From contig WAQA01000059.1 of the NCBI GenBank assembly GCA_015520475.1, positions 1 through 8,543 of the forward strand: a stretch of DNA of 8,543 nt, given 5' to 3'. The position numbers and the translations under genes were made by a program. The DNA is from Candidatus Bathyarchaeota archaeon (lineage in GTDB: Archaea > Thermoproteota > Bathyarchaeia > Bathyarchaeales > WAQA01). Position 1 is the first letter of the stretch. Every line of letters begins with the position of its first letter. Below are positions 1 through 6,225 of this stretch, in pieces. Below the pieces are notes generated by a model that worked only from the letters and a program-made list of their open reading frames with translations, was not told the DNA's origin and made no database searches.

Positions 1-306
1 CTCTTTAAGGGTGTATCCGTTTACTGCGATTCTACCGTCAATCCTCTTATTGAAGGCCTTCATTATAAGGGTCTCTATGAATTGTCCAGCTTCCCCTCCA
101 AAGATCATGGAGAGACACGCCGAGAACTTCTCTATCTTTGATGGTATATCCCTCTTCTTTACGTATTTCTTCTCTAAGTAGTAGTATATTATGCGCGCTG
201 TATCTCCGCCTATCCCCATTAAGGACTCATCTATAACCTCTAGAACGAGGCTGTTAAAGTCTCTCTGCCGGTTTCCAGCTTTCTTTAGGGAGTATTCTTC
301 ACTCAA
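1..306 (-). CDS. Small archaeal NitrOD5-like domain protein, partial (C-terminus outside window)
   Basis: An open frame of 102 codons runs from a TTG at 304-306 off the left edge, so the C-terminus is missing. A TAG stop lies immediately before the TTG in frame, so no earlier start is possible. No Shine-Dalgarno is seen, but an AT-rich box lies about 25-35 bases upstream, which fits a leaderless transcript. The predicted protein has a helical stretch (FNSLVLEVIDESLMGIG, about residues 17-33), then RIIYYYLEKKY (39-49), DIPSKIEKFS (53-62) and a GGEAGQFIETLIMK segment (70-83). This order (helix with a G-x-G turn, YYxLEKK, IPxKIExF, then a helix with IE-LI) resembles the archaeal NitrOD5/DUF3227-type domain, recognised from memory and not by search. 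That domain's biochemical role is not known to me. The gene is divergent from the winged-helix regulator at 441-731, which may control it. Sure that it is coding; moderate on the family. Confidence 0.6.
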   Translation of the reverse strand, partial: MSEEYSLKKAGNRQRDFNSLVLEVIDESLMGIGGDTARIIYYYLEKKYVKKRDIPSKIEKFSACLSMIFGGEAGQFIETLIMKAFNKRIDGRIAVNGYTLKE

Positions 307-330
307 CTAATCAAATCCTAATATGCGCTT

Positions 331-345
331 CTAAAATAGTATTTG
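331..345 (-). promoter_or_regulatory. Putative TATA box for the left-edge gene
   Basis: On the minus strand this reads CAAATACTATTTTAG, an AT-rich box 25-39 bases upstream of the TTG at 306. That distance suits a leaderless archaeal transcript. It touches the first GTAACT half-site (345-350), so a protein bound there would sit on the promoter. Position is inferred from spacing alone. Confidence 0.35.
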
Positions 346-402
346 TAACTGTAACTATTTATAGTTATCTATACATTTATATAGCAAAGAAATATTAGTT
401 AC
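345..402. promoter_or_regulatory. Cluster of GTAACT half-sites, candidate operator between divergent genes
   Basis: The plus strand has GTAACT at 345-350, immediately repeated at 351-356. An inverted copy follows at 362-367, making TAACTAT-TT-ATAGTTA (352-367) a perfect 7-base-arm palindrome with a 2-base centre. Another inverted copy, TAGTTAC, lies at 396-402 and matches GTAACTA (351-357) as a 7-base arm. The sites lie between the two divergent promoters. Inference: binding sites for a dimeric regulator, most simply the winged-helix protein encoded at 441-731. Confidence 0.45.
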
Positions 403-409
403 GCATACC

Positions 410-424
410 TCTACATATATAGAG
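410..424 (+). promoter_or_regulatory. TATA-box promoter of the winged-helix gene (probable leaderless mRNA)
   Basis: The stretch TACATATATAGAG is centred about 25 bases before the TTG start at 441. This is the normal archaeal TATA-to-start distance when transcription begins at the start codon. No Shine-Dalgarno precedes 441, which supports a leaderless transcript. Confidence 0.5.
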
Positions 425-440
425 TTAAAGAAAAGCCTGT

Positions 441-731
441 TTGAAGTTGAAAGTAAAAAATCCGAGAAGCATCAATCTATTGGGCAAATTGTTTGTAATG
501 GAAATTCTTGAGGCTGTGAACGAGTCGCCTAAGAGGTACATGGACCTTAAGGATCACTGTCCAAATGATAGGACGAGATCCACTAGGTTGAAGGAGCTGA
601 AGAAGCATGGCCTTATAGAGGCCGTTATAGTTGAGATTGAAGAGCAGAGCATCATTCATTATGCTATAACAGAGAAGGGTGAGGCTGTTCTAAGGCTGCT
701 TCAGCAACTGGAAAGAATGCTGGAATCGTAG
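441..731 (+). CDS. Winged-helix DNA-binding regulator (HxlR/PadR-like)
   Basis: This 96-residue protein is probably a transcription factor. After a short basic N-terminus, helix 1 is about 17-27 (LFVMEILEAV), followed by YMDLKDHCPNDRTRSTRLKELKKHGLIE (33-60): a helix, a turn and a recognition helix rich in Arg, Thr and Lys. A beta wing follows at about 61-76 (VIVEIEEQSIIHYAIT), ending in the typical TEKG (76-79), then a C-terminal helix (80-95) that could mediate dimerisation. The 'RLKELKKHGLIE ... Y-ITEKG' pattern is characteristic of HxlR/ArsR-like winged helices; I cannot choose a subfamily. No metal-binding Cys or His cluster is visible. TTG at 441 is chosen because the TATA box lies 25 bases upstream; a second TTG at 447 is also possible. 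It is divergent from the 1-306 gene across the half-site cluster, so autoregulation and control of the neighbour are plausible. It is followed by 184 bases of non-coding sequence. Confidence 0.8.
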   Translation: MKLKVKNPRSINLLGKLFVMEILEAVNESPKRYMDLKDHCPNDRTRSTRLKELKKHGLIEAVIVEIEEQSIIHYAITEKGEAVLRLLQQLERMLES

Positions 732-757
732 ATTCAGCACCCTTTAATGCTCCATCC

Positions 758-780
758 CGATTTATAGGTAAATATTAAAA
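758..780 (+). promoter_or_regulatory. Putative TATA-box region upstream of the glycosyltransferase gene
   Basis: The AT-rich run TTTATAGGTAAATATTAAAA lies in the 184-base gap (732-915) between the regulator and the glycosyltransferase. Transcription from it would start near 790-800, giving a leader of about 115-125 bases. Nothing else in the gap is convincing: there is no stable hairpin with a T run, and only a very short ORF (825-899). The box is inferred from composition alone. Confidence 0.3.
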
Positions 781-915
781 GTGTACTTCTGAATATCTTA
801 TTGATAAAAGTTAGATGAAGGCTCATGGTTAAGGCCTGCTTCAACAAGTTTATGTTCCATTCATCAACAGTTGTGGTTACATCCTACCCTCTTAAGTAAT
901 GTGGGTGCTGTATGG

Positions 916-2133
916 TTGAGAATATACTTCGGCGTGTGCGGTATTGGACTTGGACATATAGGCAGATGCGTCCCTATTGCGAGGAGACTTATTGAGAAGG
1001 GTCATGAGATACTCTTCTCAACCTATAGGGATGGAGTAAAATATCTAAGAAGAGAGAACCTTCCATTCATAAAGGTTCCATCCATAGGGTTCATGGTTAA
1101 ACCCGATGGAACCGTAGATTTTAGGCAGACGGTTATAAATCCCGGCCCTTTCTTTGCGTCCTTTACTCTGGTGAGGCAGATTGAGGCTGAAATAAAGTTT
1201 ATGAGGGCCTTCAAGCCTGATGTTATCGTCTCGGATTCAAGGGTCTCCCCTCTATTGGCTGCGAAGATGCTTGAGATACCTGACATCTGCATCCTCAACC
1301 AGTTCCAGATAATAATTCCTAGGCGTAAACGTTTCTTGAGGCTGGCTAAACTTGTAGATACAGGCGCGCTTGCGGTGATTGGGAGAATATGGACGAGTGG
1401 AGCGGCTAACCTAATGATCCCTGACTTCCCCCCTCCATACACATTGTCAGCTGGAAACCTTAGAATACCGAAGTCATATCAGAGACGTGTCCGATTGATC
1501 GGGCCTATCCTACCAGTTCATCCAGATGATCTGCCAAGTAAGGAGGAGCTCAGGGAGAAGCTTAACCTAGATCTGGATAAACCATTAATATTCGCTCCTA
1601 TAAGCGGTCCCTTCAGGGAGAGAGCGTATTTCACGAGGATTCTGCAGGAGATCCTCCAGGATTTCCCATCGGATTATCAGGTTGTTATGTCGCTTGGAGA
1701 CCCTGACGCTTCAAAGGAGCCGATTGAATATGATGGTGTCAGAATATACGGTTGGGTTCCGAATAGATTCGAGTACCTTAAGGCATGTGACATTGTGATT
1801 TCTAGGGCTGGTCATGGAACCGTTACCCAGGCTATGTGCTTCGGTAAACCTATGATACTTGTTCCAACGCCAAGCCATACTGAACAGATCAATAATGCTA
1901 GGAGAGTGTGTGAGCTGGGGATAGCGGAGATCCTTGATCAAGAAATGGTTAATAAAGAGTCTCTCCTCCGCCTAATCGATAAGATATTAACGGATGATGA
2001 TTATAGAAGGAATGTTGAAATGGTCAGGAGGGCTGTCTCCGAATTTAACGGTTTGGACACCGCTGTAGAAACTATTATAAATGTAGCTTCAAAGTTTAAT
2101 ACGAAGCAGAAGACGGTTTTCAGCAGCATTTAA
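916..2133 (+). CDS. GT-B fold glycosyltransferase, UGT/MurG-like (GT1/GT28 superfamily)
   Basis: With the TTG start at 916 this is a 405-residue protein that probably transfers a sugar from a nucleotide donor to an unidentified acceptor. The N-terminal Rossmann domain opens with the strand RIYFGVCG, the loop GLGHIGRCVPIARRL (11-25; GLGH is the usual acceptor-side glycine-His motif) and GHEILFSTY. PDVIVSDS (101-108) is another typical strand. The C-terminal donor-binding domain includes LIFAPISGPF (224-233), GW-P (279-282), then CDIVISRAGHGTVTQAMCFGKP (291-312) and PTPSHTEQINNARR (317-330). SRAGHGT and HTEQ are the nucleotide-sugar binding signature of UGT/MurG enzymes. Length matches the family. 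No signal peptide or membrane helix is seen, so it is probably a soluble or peripheral cytoplasmic enzyme. The frame extends up to TTG 871 and GTG 901, but homology begins at RIYF; a weak GGTG (903-906) lies 9 bases before 916. Archaeal members act in glycolipid or surface-glycan synthesis, but the substrate cannot be read here. Confidence 0.85.
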   Translation: MRIYFGVCGIGLGHIGRCVPIARRLIEKGHEILFSTYRDGVKYLRRENLPFIKVPSIGFMVKPDGTVDFRQTVINPGPFFASFTLVRQIEAEIKFMRAFKPDVIVSDSRVSPLLAAKMLEIPDICILNQFQIIIPRRKRFLRLAKLVDTGALAVIGRIWTSGAANLMIPDFPPPYTLSAGNLRIPKSYQRRVRLIGPILPVHPDDLPSKEELREKLNLDLDKPLIFAPISGPFRERAYFTRILQEILQDFPSDYQVVMSLGDPDASKEPIEYDGVRIYGWVPNRFEYLKACDIVISRAGHGTVTQAMCFGKPMILVPTPSHTEQINNARRVCELGIAEILDQEMVNKESLLRLIDKILTDDDYRRNVEMVRRAVSEFNGLDTAVETIINVASKFNTKQKTVFSSI

Positions 2134-2142
2134 GTATAAGTT
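2132..2142 (+). promoter_or_regulatory. Putative TATA box for metG
   Basis: AAGTATAAGTT overlaps the stop codon of the glycosyltransferase gene. A start of transcription about 25 bases downstream falls near 2160-2165, just before the GGAGGTG at 2162-2168. Low-information site, inferred from spacing. Confidence 0.3.
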
Positions 2143-2161
2143 CAACTTTTATGCTGTATTT

Positions 2162-2168
2162 GGAGGTG
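2162..2168 (+). promoter_or_regulatory. Strong Shine-Dalgarno (GGAGGTG) of metG
   Basis: GGAGGTG is a full match to the archaeal anti-Shine-Dalgarno. It ends 10 bases before the GTT at 2179 and 7 before the CTC at 2176, where MetRS homology begins, yet no ATG, GTG or TTG follows in the correct frame. It is the best evidence that translation begins right at the conserved N-terminus. Confidence 0.65.
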
Positions 2169-2178
2169 TTTAGGGCTC

Positions 2179-4167
2179 GTTAAAGTACTCGTTACATGCG
2201 CTTGGCCATACATCAACCATATTCCACACTTAGGCACCCTCCTACCAGTCCTCTCAGCCGATGTCATAGCCAGATATTACAGGCTTAGGGGAGATGATGT
2301 TGTCTTTGTAAGCGGCTCAGATGAGCATGGCACACCGATTGAGGTTGAAGCGATAAAGCAAGGCGTGCATCCTAAAGAGTTAACGAATAGGAACCATCGG
2401 ATAGTCTCTGAACTCTTTAGGAAGTGGGGTATATCATTCGATAATTACTCACGCACCGAGAATCCAAATCATATAAGATTTGTTAGGGAAACCTTCAAGC
2501 GGATAGAGGAGAACGGATACATATTCACTCAGGAGATGGATCTACCGTACTGCGAGAAGTGCAGCCGCTTCTTACCTGACAGATTCGTTGAGGGGACATG
2601 TCCATACTGCGGATTTGAGGGGGCCAGGGGAGATCAATGTGAGAGGTGTGGCAGACTTACTGATCCGGCTAGGCTGATGGATCCATACTGTACCATCTGC
2701 GGTTCTAAACCTATCATTAAAAGGGTTAAGCACTGGTATTTTGACATGCCAAAATTCACGGATCAACTGATCAAATATATCGAGAATAATAAAAGGTTGT
2801 CTGTGAATGCTAGAAACTTCAGCTTGAACATTCTGAGGGAAGGGTTGAAGCCGAGGCCAATAACACGTGATAATGAATGGGGTGTACCGGCGCCCTTCAA
2901 GGGCTCTGAAGGAAAGACGATATATGTATGGTTCGAGGCTGTTTTAGGATATGTCTCCGCAACGATAGAGTACTTTAAGAATCGTGGAAGTGAGGGATGG
3001 AGAGAGTACTGGTTTAACAGGGACGCTAAAACCCTCTATTTCATCGGGAAGGATAATATACCCTTTCATACCCTAATCCTTCCAGCGTTGCTGCTGGCTA
3101 CACATGAAGGATACAACCTTCCATGGAACGTCTGTACAAACGAGTTTCTAACATTTAAAGGTCAGAAGCTCTCTAAGAGTAGGAGGGTTGGCATATGGAT
3201 CGACGAAGCCTTACAGATGTTCCCTGTTGATTACTGGAGGTACACCCTCATATCTATAAGGCCTGAAACTAGAGACTCAAATTTCAGCTGGTCCATCTTC
3301 CTAGAAAAGGTTAACTCCGACCTGAACGATACCCTGGGAAACTTCGTTCATAGAACACTGGTATTCATAAACAGGTACTTTAAAGGGGTTGTACCTGCAC
3401 CTAAAGACTTATCCGACGATGATAAACTTGTCCTAGACAATGTTAAAGCCCAAGTTGACAAGGTCTCTGAGGATCTGGAGAAGTTTAAGCTCCAAGCAGC
3501 CCTCAGAGATGCTGTGGAGCTCAGCCGTTTAGGGAACCGATACTTGAATGAGAAGCAGCCTTGGAAGACTATAAAGGTGGACCCGCAATCTGCAGGTAAC
3601 GTCCTCTACGTCTCCATCCAGATATTGAAGGCTCTCTCAGTTATCCTCGAACCGTTCATGCCGTTCACATCTAAAGAGATGAGGCGGATGCTTAATATAC
3701 GGGAGGATGTCAGATGGGATGACGCCTTAACACCTATAAATCCAGGTCATAGAATCGGGGAGGCTAAGATCCTTTTCCGTAAGATAGAGGAGAACGAGGA
3801 TAAGCTCCAAGAGATGCTTGAGGAGATAAGAATGAAATCTGAAAGGGTATCATTTGAAGACTTCTCAAAGATTGATATTCGGATCGGTAGAATTGTAGAG
3901 GTTAAACCTATCCCTAAATCAAAGAAGCTCCTTGAACTTGTCATTGATATTGGGGATGGCGATACAAGGAGATGTGTCGCCGGAATAGCTGAACATTACA
4001 GTAGAGAAGATCTCGTTGGAAGACTGGTTGCGGTTGTAGCGAATCTGAAACCGAAAAAGGTTTTCGGCGTGTCATCTGAAGTGATGATTCTGGCCGCTGT
4101 GGATGGTGAGAATCTAGCGCTTATCCAACCTGACAAACCAGTCAAAGCTGGCAGTAAGATCAGCTAA
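2179..4167 (+). CDS. metG: Methionyl-tRNA synthetase with fused C-terminal tRNA-binding domain
   Basis: This cytoplasmic enzyme charges tRNA-Met with methionine using ATP. Numbered from the GTT at 2179 it is about 662 residues. The class I core begins KVLVTCAWPYINHIPHLGTLLP; PHLGT (16-20) is the archaeal/eukaryotic form of the HIGH motif. VSGSDEHGTPIE follows. A double zinc-knuckle insert has CxxC pairs at 125/128, 141/144, 154/157 and 171/174. GQKLSKS (about 328-334) is the KMSKS loop. A helical anticodon-binding domain follows, and residues about 559-662 (FSKIDIRIGRIVEV...PKKVFGVSSEVMILAA) form an EMAP-II/Trbp111-like OB-fold tRNA-binding domain. The start is abnormal: the conserved N-terminus lies upstream of the first GTG (2365), and no ATG, GTG or TTG occurs in frame between the stop at 2137 and there. 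Either a rare start codon is used after the GGAGGTG, or a base error or frameshift lies near 2166-2181. A truncated start at 2365 would remove the catalytic HIGH motif. The PHP gene follows after 11 bases. Confidence 0.95.
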   Translation, partial: VKVLVTCAWPYINHIPHLGTLLPVLSADVIARYYRLRGDDVVFVSGSDEHGTPIEVEAIKQGVHPKELTNRNHRIVSELFRKWGISFDNYSRTENPNHIRFVRETFKRIEENGYIFTQEMDLPYCEKCSRFLPDRFVEGTCPYCGFEGARGDQCERCGRLTDPARLMDPYCTICGSKPIIKRVKHWYFDMPKFTDQLIKYIENNKRLSVNARNFSLNILREGLKPRPITRDNEWGVPAPFKGSEGKTIYVWFEAVLGYVSATIEYFKNRGSEGWREYWFNRDAKTLYFIGKDNIPFHTLILPALLLATHEGYNLPWNVCTNEFLTFKGQKLSKSRRVGIWIDEALQMFPVDYWRYTLISIRPETRDSNFSWSIFLEKVNSDLNDTLGNFVHRTLVFINRYFKGVVPAPKDLSDDDKLVLDNVKAQVDKVSEDLEKFKLQAALRDAVELSRLGNRYLNEKQPWKTIKVDPQSAGNVLYVSIQILKALSVILEPFMPFTSKEMRRMLNIREDVRWDDALTPINPGHRIGEAKILFRKIEENEDKLQEMLEEIRMKSERVSFEDFSKIDIRIGRIVEVKPIPKSKKLLELVIDIGDGDTRRCVAGIAEHYSREDLVGRLVAVVANLKPKKVFGVSSEVMILAAVDGENLALIQPDKPVKAGSKIS

Positions 4168-4178
4168 AGTGAATTGGA

Positions 4179-4832
4179 TTGCTGCTTAAGATAGACCTCC
4201 ACGTCCACACATTCTACTCAAAGGACTCCCTCATCTCACTTGATGATATAATCCGCTACTCCCTCCTCCGCGGCTTAGACGGAGTTGCAGTGACGGATCA
4301 CGACACGGCTGAGGGAGCCTTAAAGATATGTAAATGTGAAGACTTGATTATAATTCCGGGTGTAGAGGTTACAACCACTCTTGGACATATACTGGGACTT
4401 AATATCTCAACATCAATCCCTAAAGGCTTAACCCCTGAGGAAGCGATAGACCTGATACATGAAGACGGCGGTATAGCCGTCTCTGCCCATCCCTATGGAC
4501 TCTTTAAAGGCGGATTAGGCTCACATCTACATAAGAATAATTATGATGTAGATGCTGTCGAAGTAATAAACTCCTCATCCTTTCCATTCTCATTATCTAC
4601 AAGTCTAAATAGGCGTCTAGCTGAGAGGCTCTCTCTTCCTCAGACGGCTGGAAGCGACTCTCACATTCCGGAGACGATAGGTTTAGCATATACCATAATA
4701 GATTCAGAGATGGATGTTGAATCCATTGTTGACGCTATAAGGAAGGGTTCGGTGACTCCATATGGGAGGGGAATGCCGATAAAATACAGGCTCAAAAAGG
4801 CTCTGTATGGTAGGAGAAGGTCTATTCCCTAA
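4179..4832 (+). CDS. PHP-domain metal-dependent phosphoesterase
   Basis: This 217-residue protein is a stand-alone PHP domain, a hydrolase of phosphate esters using a cluster of two or three metal ions. Metal-ligand motifs appear in the canonical order: DLHVHT (H8, H10), TDHDT (D40, H41, D42), PGVEV (E63), LGH (H70), SAHP (H104) and GSDSH (D160, H162). All are intact, so it should be active. In the TrpH/COG0613 family, members hydrolyse small 3',5'-bisphosphate nucleotides or short RNA; this protein's substrate is not shown by sequence. The tail is basic (KYRLKKALYGRRRS), which may favour a nucleic acid or nucleotide partner; this is inference. The TTG start at 4179 follows a weak GTGA (4169-4172), and the homology begins immediately. 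The gene lies 11 bases after metG on the same strand and is probably co-transcribed with it. Its stop codon overlaps that of ftsZ on the opposite strand. Confidence 0.85.
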   Translation: MLLKIDLHVHTFYSKDSLISLDDIIRYSLLRGLDGVAVTDHDTAEGALKICKCEDLIIIPGVEVTTTLGHILGLNISTSIPKGLTPEEAIDLIHEDGGIAVSAHPYGLFKGGLGSHLHKNNYDVDAVEVINSSSFPFSLSTSLNRRLAERLSLPQTAGSDSHIPETIGLAYTIIDSEMDVESIVDAIRKGSVTPYGRGMPIKYRLKKALYGRRRSIP

Positions 4833-5935
4833 TACTCTTCAAGCTGATATAGATCTAGATCAACGTTTAATGTTTCCTTCATATTCTGCTTTTCTGAGAC
4901 TGTTAATTCTATATCTCCGGTTTCGGATCCGCTGAATAGATGGGGTGACTGAACCCCTGTCATGATCAATGTTACCCTTAATGTCCCCTCTAATTCAGGG
5001 TTCACTCTTGCACCCCAGATCACCAAGGCATCATTACTCATCATCTCAGAGATTATCTCGCCAACCCTAGTCACTTCATCGATACTCATATACTCATCGC
5101 CTGAAACATGGATTAACGCCCCCTTTGCACCTGCATAATCCACGTCTAGCAGCGGCGTTCTCAAAGCGTTCTTCACTGCTTCCTCAGCTCTGTTAGGTGC
5201 GTCTGATTCCCCTATCCCTGCAACGGCGACTCCTCCACGTTTTATAATGGTCTTGAAATCTGCGAAGTCAAGGTTTATTAGGCTTGGCATAGAGATGGTC
5301 TCCGTTATCCCCTTAACCATATTGGCTAATACTTGATCTCCAAATTTAAATGCCTCATTTAATGGTAGGTGGGGGGCAAGCATCATCAACTTATTATTGT
5401 CTACGACGACGACGGTGTCACAGTTCTTCCTCATCTCAGCTAGTCCGTTTCTCGCTATCTCTATTCTCCCCTTCTCAATCTTGAAGGGCATAGTTACAAC
5501 TCCAACCACCACTGCACCCTTCTCCCTCGCTATCTCAGCTACTACAGGAGCTGCCCCTGTACCTGTTCCCCCGCCTAGACCACATGTTACAAAGGCTATA
5601 TCAACGCCTGAAAGAACCTCTTCAACTTGGCCTCTTGACTCTTCAATGGCTGCTCTTCCAATCTTAGGATCTCCTCCAGCGCCGAGCCCCTGCGTCAGCT
5701 TCTCCCCAATCAATATTTTATTGTTTGCATATGTAGAGTTCAGGTGCTGCATGTCAGTGTTTATGGCTATGCATTCAGCTCCTACCAGCCCTGACTCCAT
5801 TAGGCGGCTCACAGTATTATTTCCAGCCCCTCCAATCCCAAGTACAGCGATTCTGCAGCTCCCAGGCTCTCTTATCCCTTGAGGAACATGTTCCTCCCAT
5901 ACATATTGAAGGGCTCTATCTGCTAGCTTTGCCAT
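4829..5935 (-). CDS. ftsZ: Cell-division GTPase FtsZ, archaeal FtsZ2 type
   Basis: This 368-residue tubulin homologue polymerises with GTP into the mid-cell division ring. The GTPase domain includes RIAVLGIGGAGNNTVSRL (28-45), AINTDMQHL (57-65), LTQGLGAGGDPKIG (80-93), the tubulin signature GGGTGTGAAP (121-130) and NLDFAD (221-226), whose N and two D residues are the T7-loop catalytic residues; all are present. AINTD-QHL, LTQGLGAGGDP, VVDNN-L (177-183) and SLINLDFAD match haloarchaeal FtsZ2 better than FtsZ1 as I recall those sequences. The C-terminal domain ends at about residue 328 (LIMTGVQSP), followed by an acidic tail of about 40 residues ending LDLYQLEEY, a likely partner-binding peptide. 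ATG 5935 has GGAG 5 bases and GAGGT 10 bases upstream, both inside the overlapping cdrS gene. It lies downstream of and overlaps the CdrS-like gene by 20 bases, so the two are one operon. Its stop codon overlaps that of the PHP gene. Confidence 0.97.
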   Translation of the reverse strand: MAKLADRALQYVWEEHVPQGIREPGSCRIAVLGIGGAGNNTVSRLMESGLVGAECIAINTDMQHLNSTYANNKILIGEKLTQGLGAGGDPKIGRAAIEESRGQVEEVLSGVDIAFVTCGLGGGTGTGAAPVVAEIAREKGAVVVGVVTMPFKIEKGRIEIARNGLAEMRKNCDTVVVVDNNKLMMLAPHLPLNEAFKFGDQVLANMVKGITETISMPSLINLDFADFKTIIKRGGVAVAGIGESDAPNRAEEAVKNALRTPLLDVDYAGAKGALIHVSGDEYMSIDEVTRVGEIISEMMSNDALVIWGARVNPELEGTLRVTLIMTGVQSPHLFSGSETGDIELTVSEKQNMKETLNVDLDLYQLEEY

Positions 5936-6083
5936 TACCTCTCCTACCTCGGAGCTCCATGTTAATCAAGTCTCTAACGGCGACTCTAATGGCCTCTGCA
6001 CGGTGCGGATAATACTTCTCACTGACAAGCTTATCTAAAGCTTCGATGTATGGCTCCGGCAAATATAATGTTATCAGCTTCAT
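5916..6083 (-). CDS. CdrS-like ribbon-helix-helix regulator upstream of ftsZ
   Basis: A 55-residue ribbon-helix-helix protein: strand MKLITLYLP (1-9), helix 1 EPYIEALDKLVSEKY (10-24), a turn with PHRAEAIR, then helix 2 (28-41, AEAIRVAVRDLINM), ending in a short basic tail RGRRGNGKASR. Such proteins dimerise and place the N-terminal strand in the DNA major groove. The frame is open up to 6167, but the ATG at 6083 is chosen because GAGGTGAT (6098-6091) lies 7 bases before it and because homology starts at KLITLYLP. Established knowledge: in haloarchaea the ribbon-helix-helix protein CdrS is co-transcribed with ftsZ2 and controls cell-division genes. The same order, with a 20-base overlap, is seen here, so a division-regulator role is inferred by synteny and fold; the symbol is left blank because I cannot prove orthology. 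Alternative: an unrelated CopG-family repressor. Confidence 0.85.
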   Translation of the reverse strand: MKLITLYLPEPYIEALDKLVSEKYYPHRAEAIRVAVRDLINMELRGRRGNGKASR

Positions 6084-6090
6084 TCTTTTC

Positions 6091-6098
6091 ATCACCTC
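6091..6098 (-). promoter_or_regulatory. Shine-Dalgarno of the cdrS-like gene (GAGGTGAT)
   Basis: An eight-base match to the archaeal Shine-Dalgarno, 7 bases before ATG 6083. An ATG at 6092-6090 overlaps it and so is not a likely start. This site decides the 55-residue start over longer in-frame options. Confidence 0.75.
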
Positions 6099-6225
6099 TT
6101 TATGAAGAAGGATTTGATTATGAAGGTATATTTCTTTTATATTAATAGAGAAATATGCTTCAAACATGAACGTTCCTTATACTTATAAATTTTTCCATCG
6201 CCATAACCGAAAGATTACACCCATA

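Noticed and set aside
825..899. A 24-codon ORF as an annotated gene
   Set aside because: There is no convincing Shine-Dalgarno, no conserved motif, and the length is compatible with chance; it is kept only as a low-interest finding.
1023..1442. A 139-codon open frame on the minus strand inside the glycosyltransferase gene
   Set aside because: It overlaps the N-terminal domain of a clear glycosyltransferase, has no ribosome binding site and resembles no protein.
2365..4167. metG beginning at GTG 2365
   Set aside because: This is the first standard start codon in frame, but it would remove the strand and PHLGT motif needed for ATP binding. The homology clearly continues upstream to about 2179.
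5397..5882. A 161-codon open frame on the plus strand opposite ftsZ
   Set aside because: It is antisense to the strongly conserved GTPase domain of FtsZ. Its Ser/Pro/Thr-rich translation is typical of a shadow frame and it has no recognisable domain.
6084..6167. A longer N-terminus (28 extra residues) for the ribbon-helix-helix protein
   Set aside because: The strong Shine-Dalgarno (6098-6091) points to ATG 6083, and the extra residues lie across the probable promoter and do not resemble the family.
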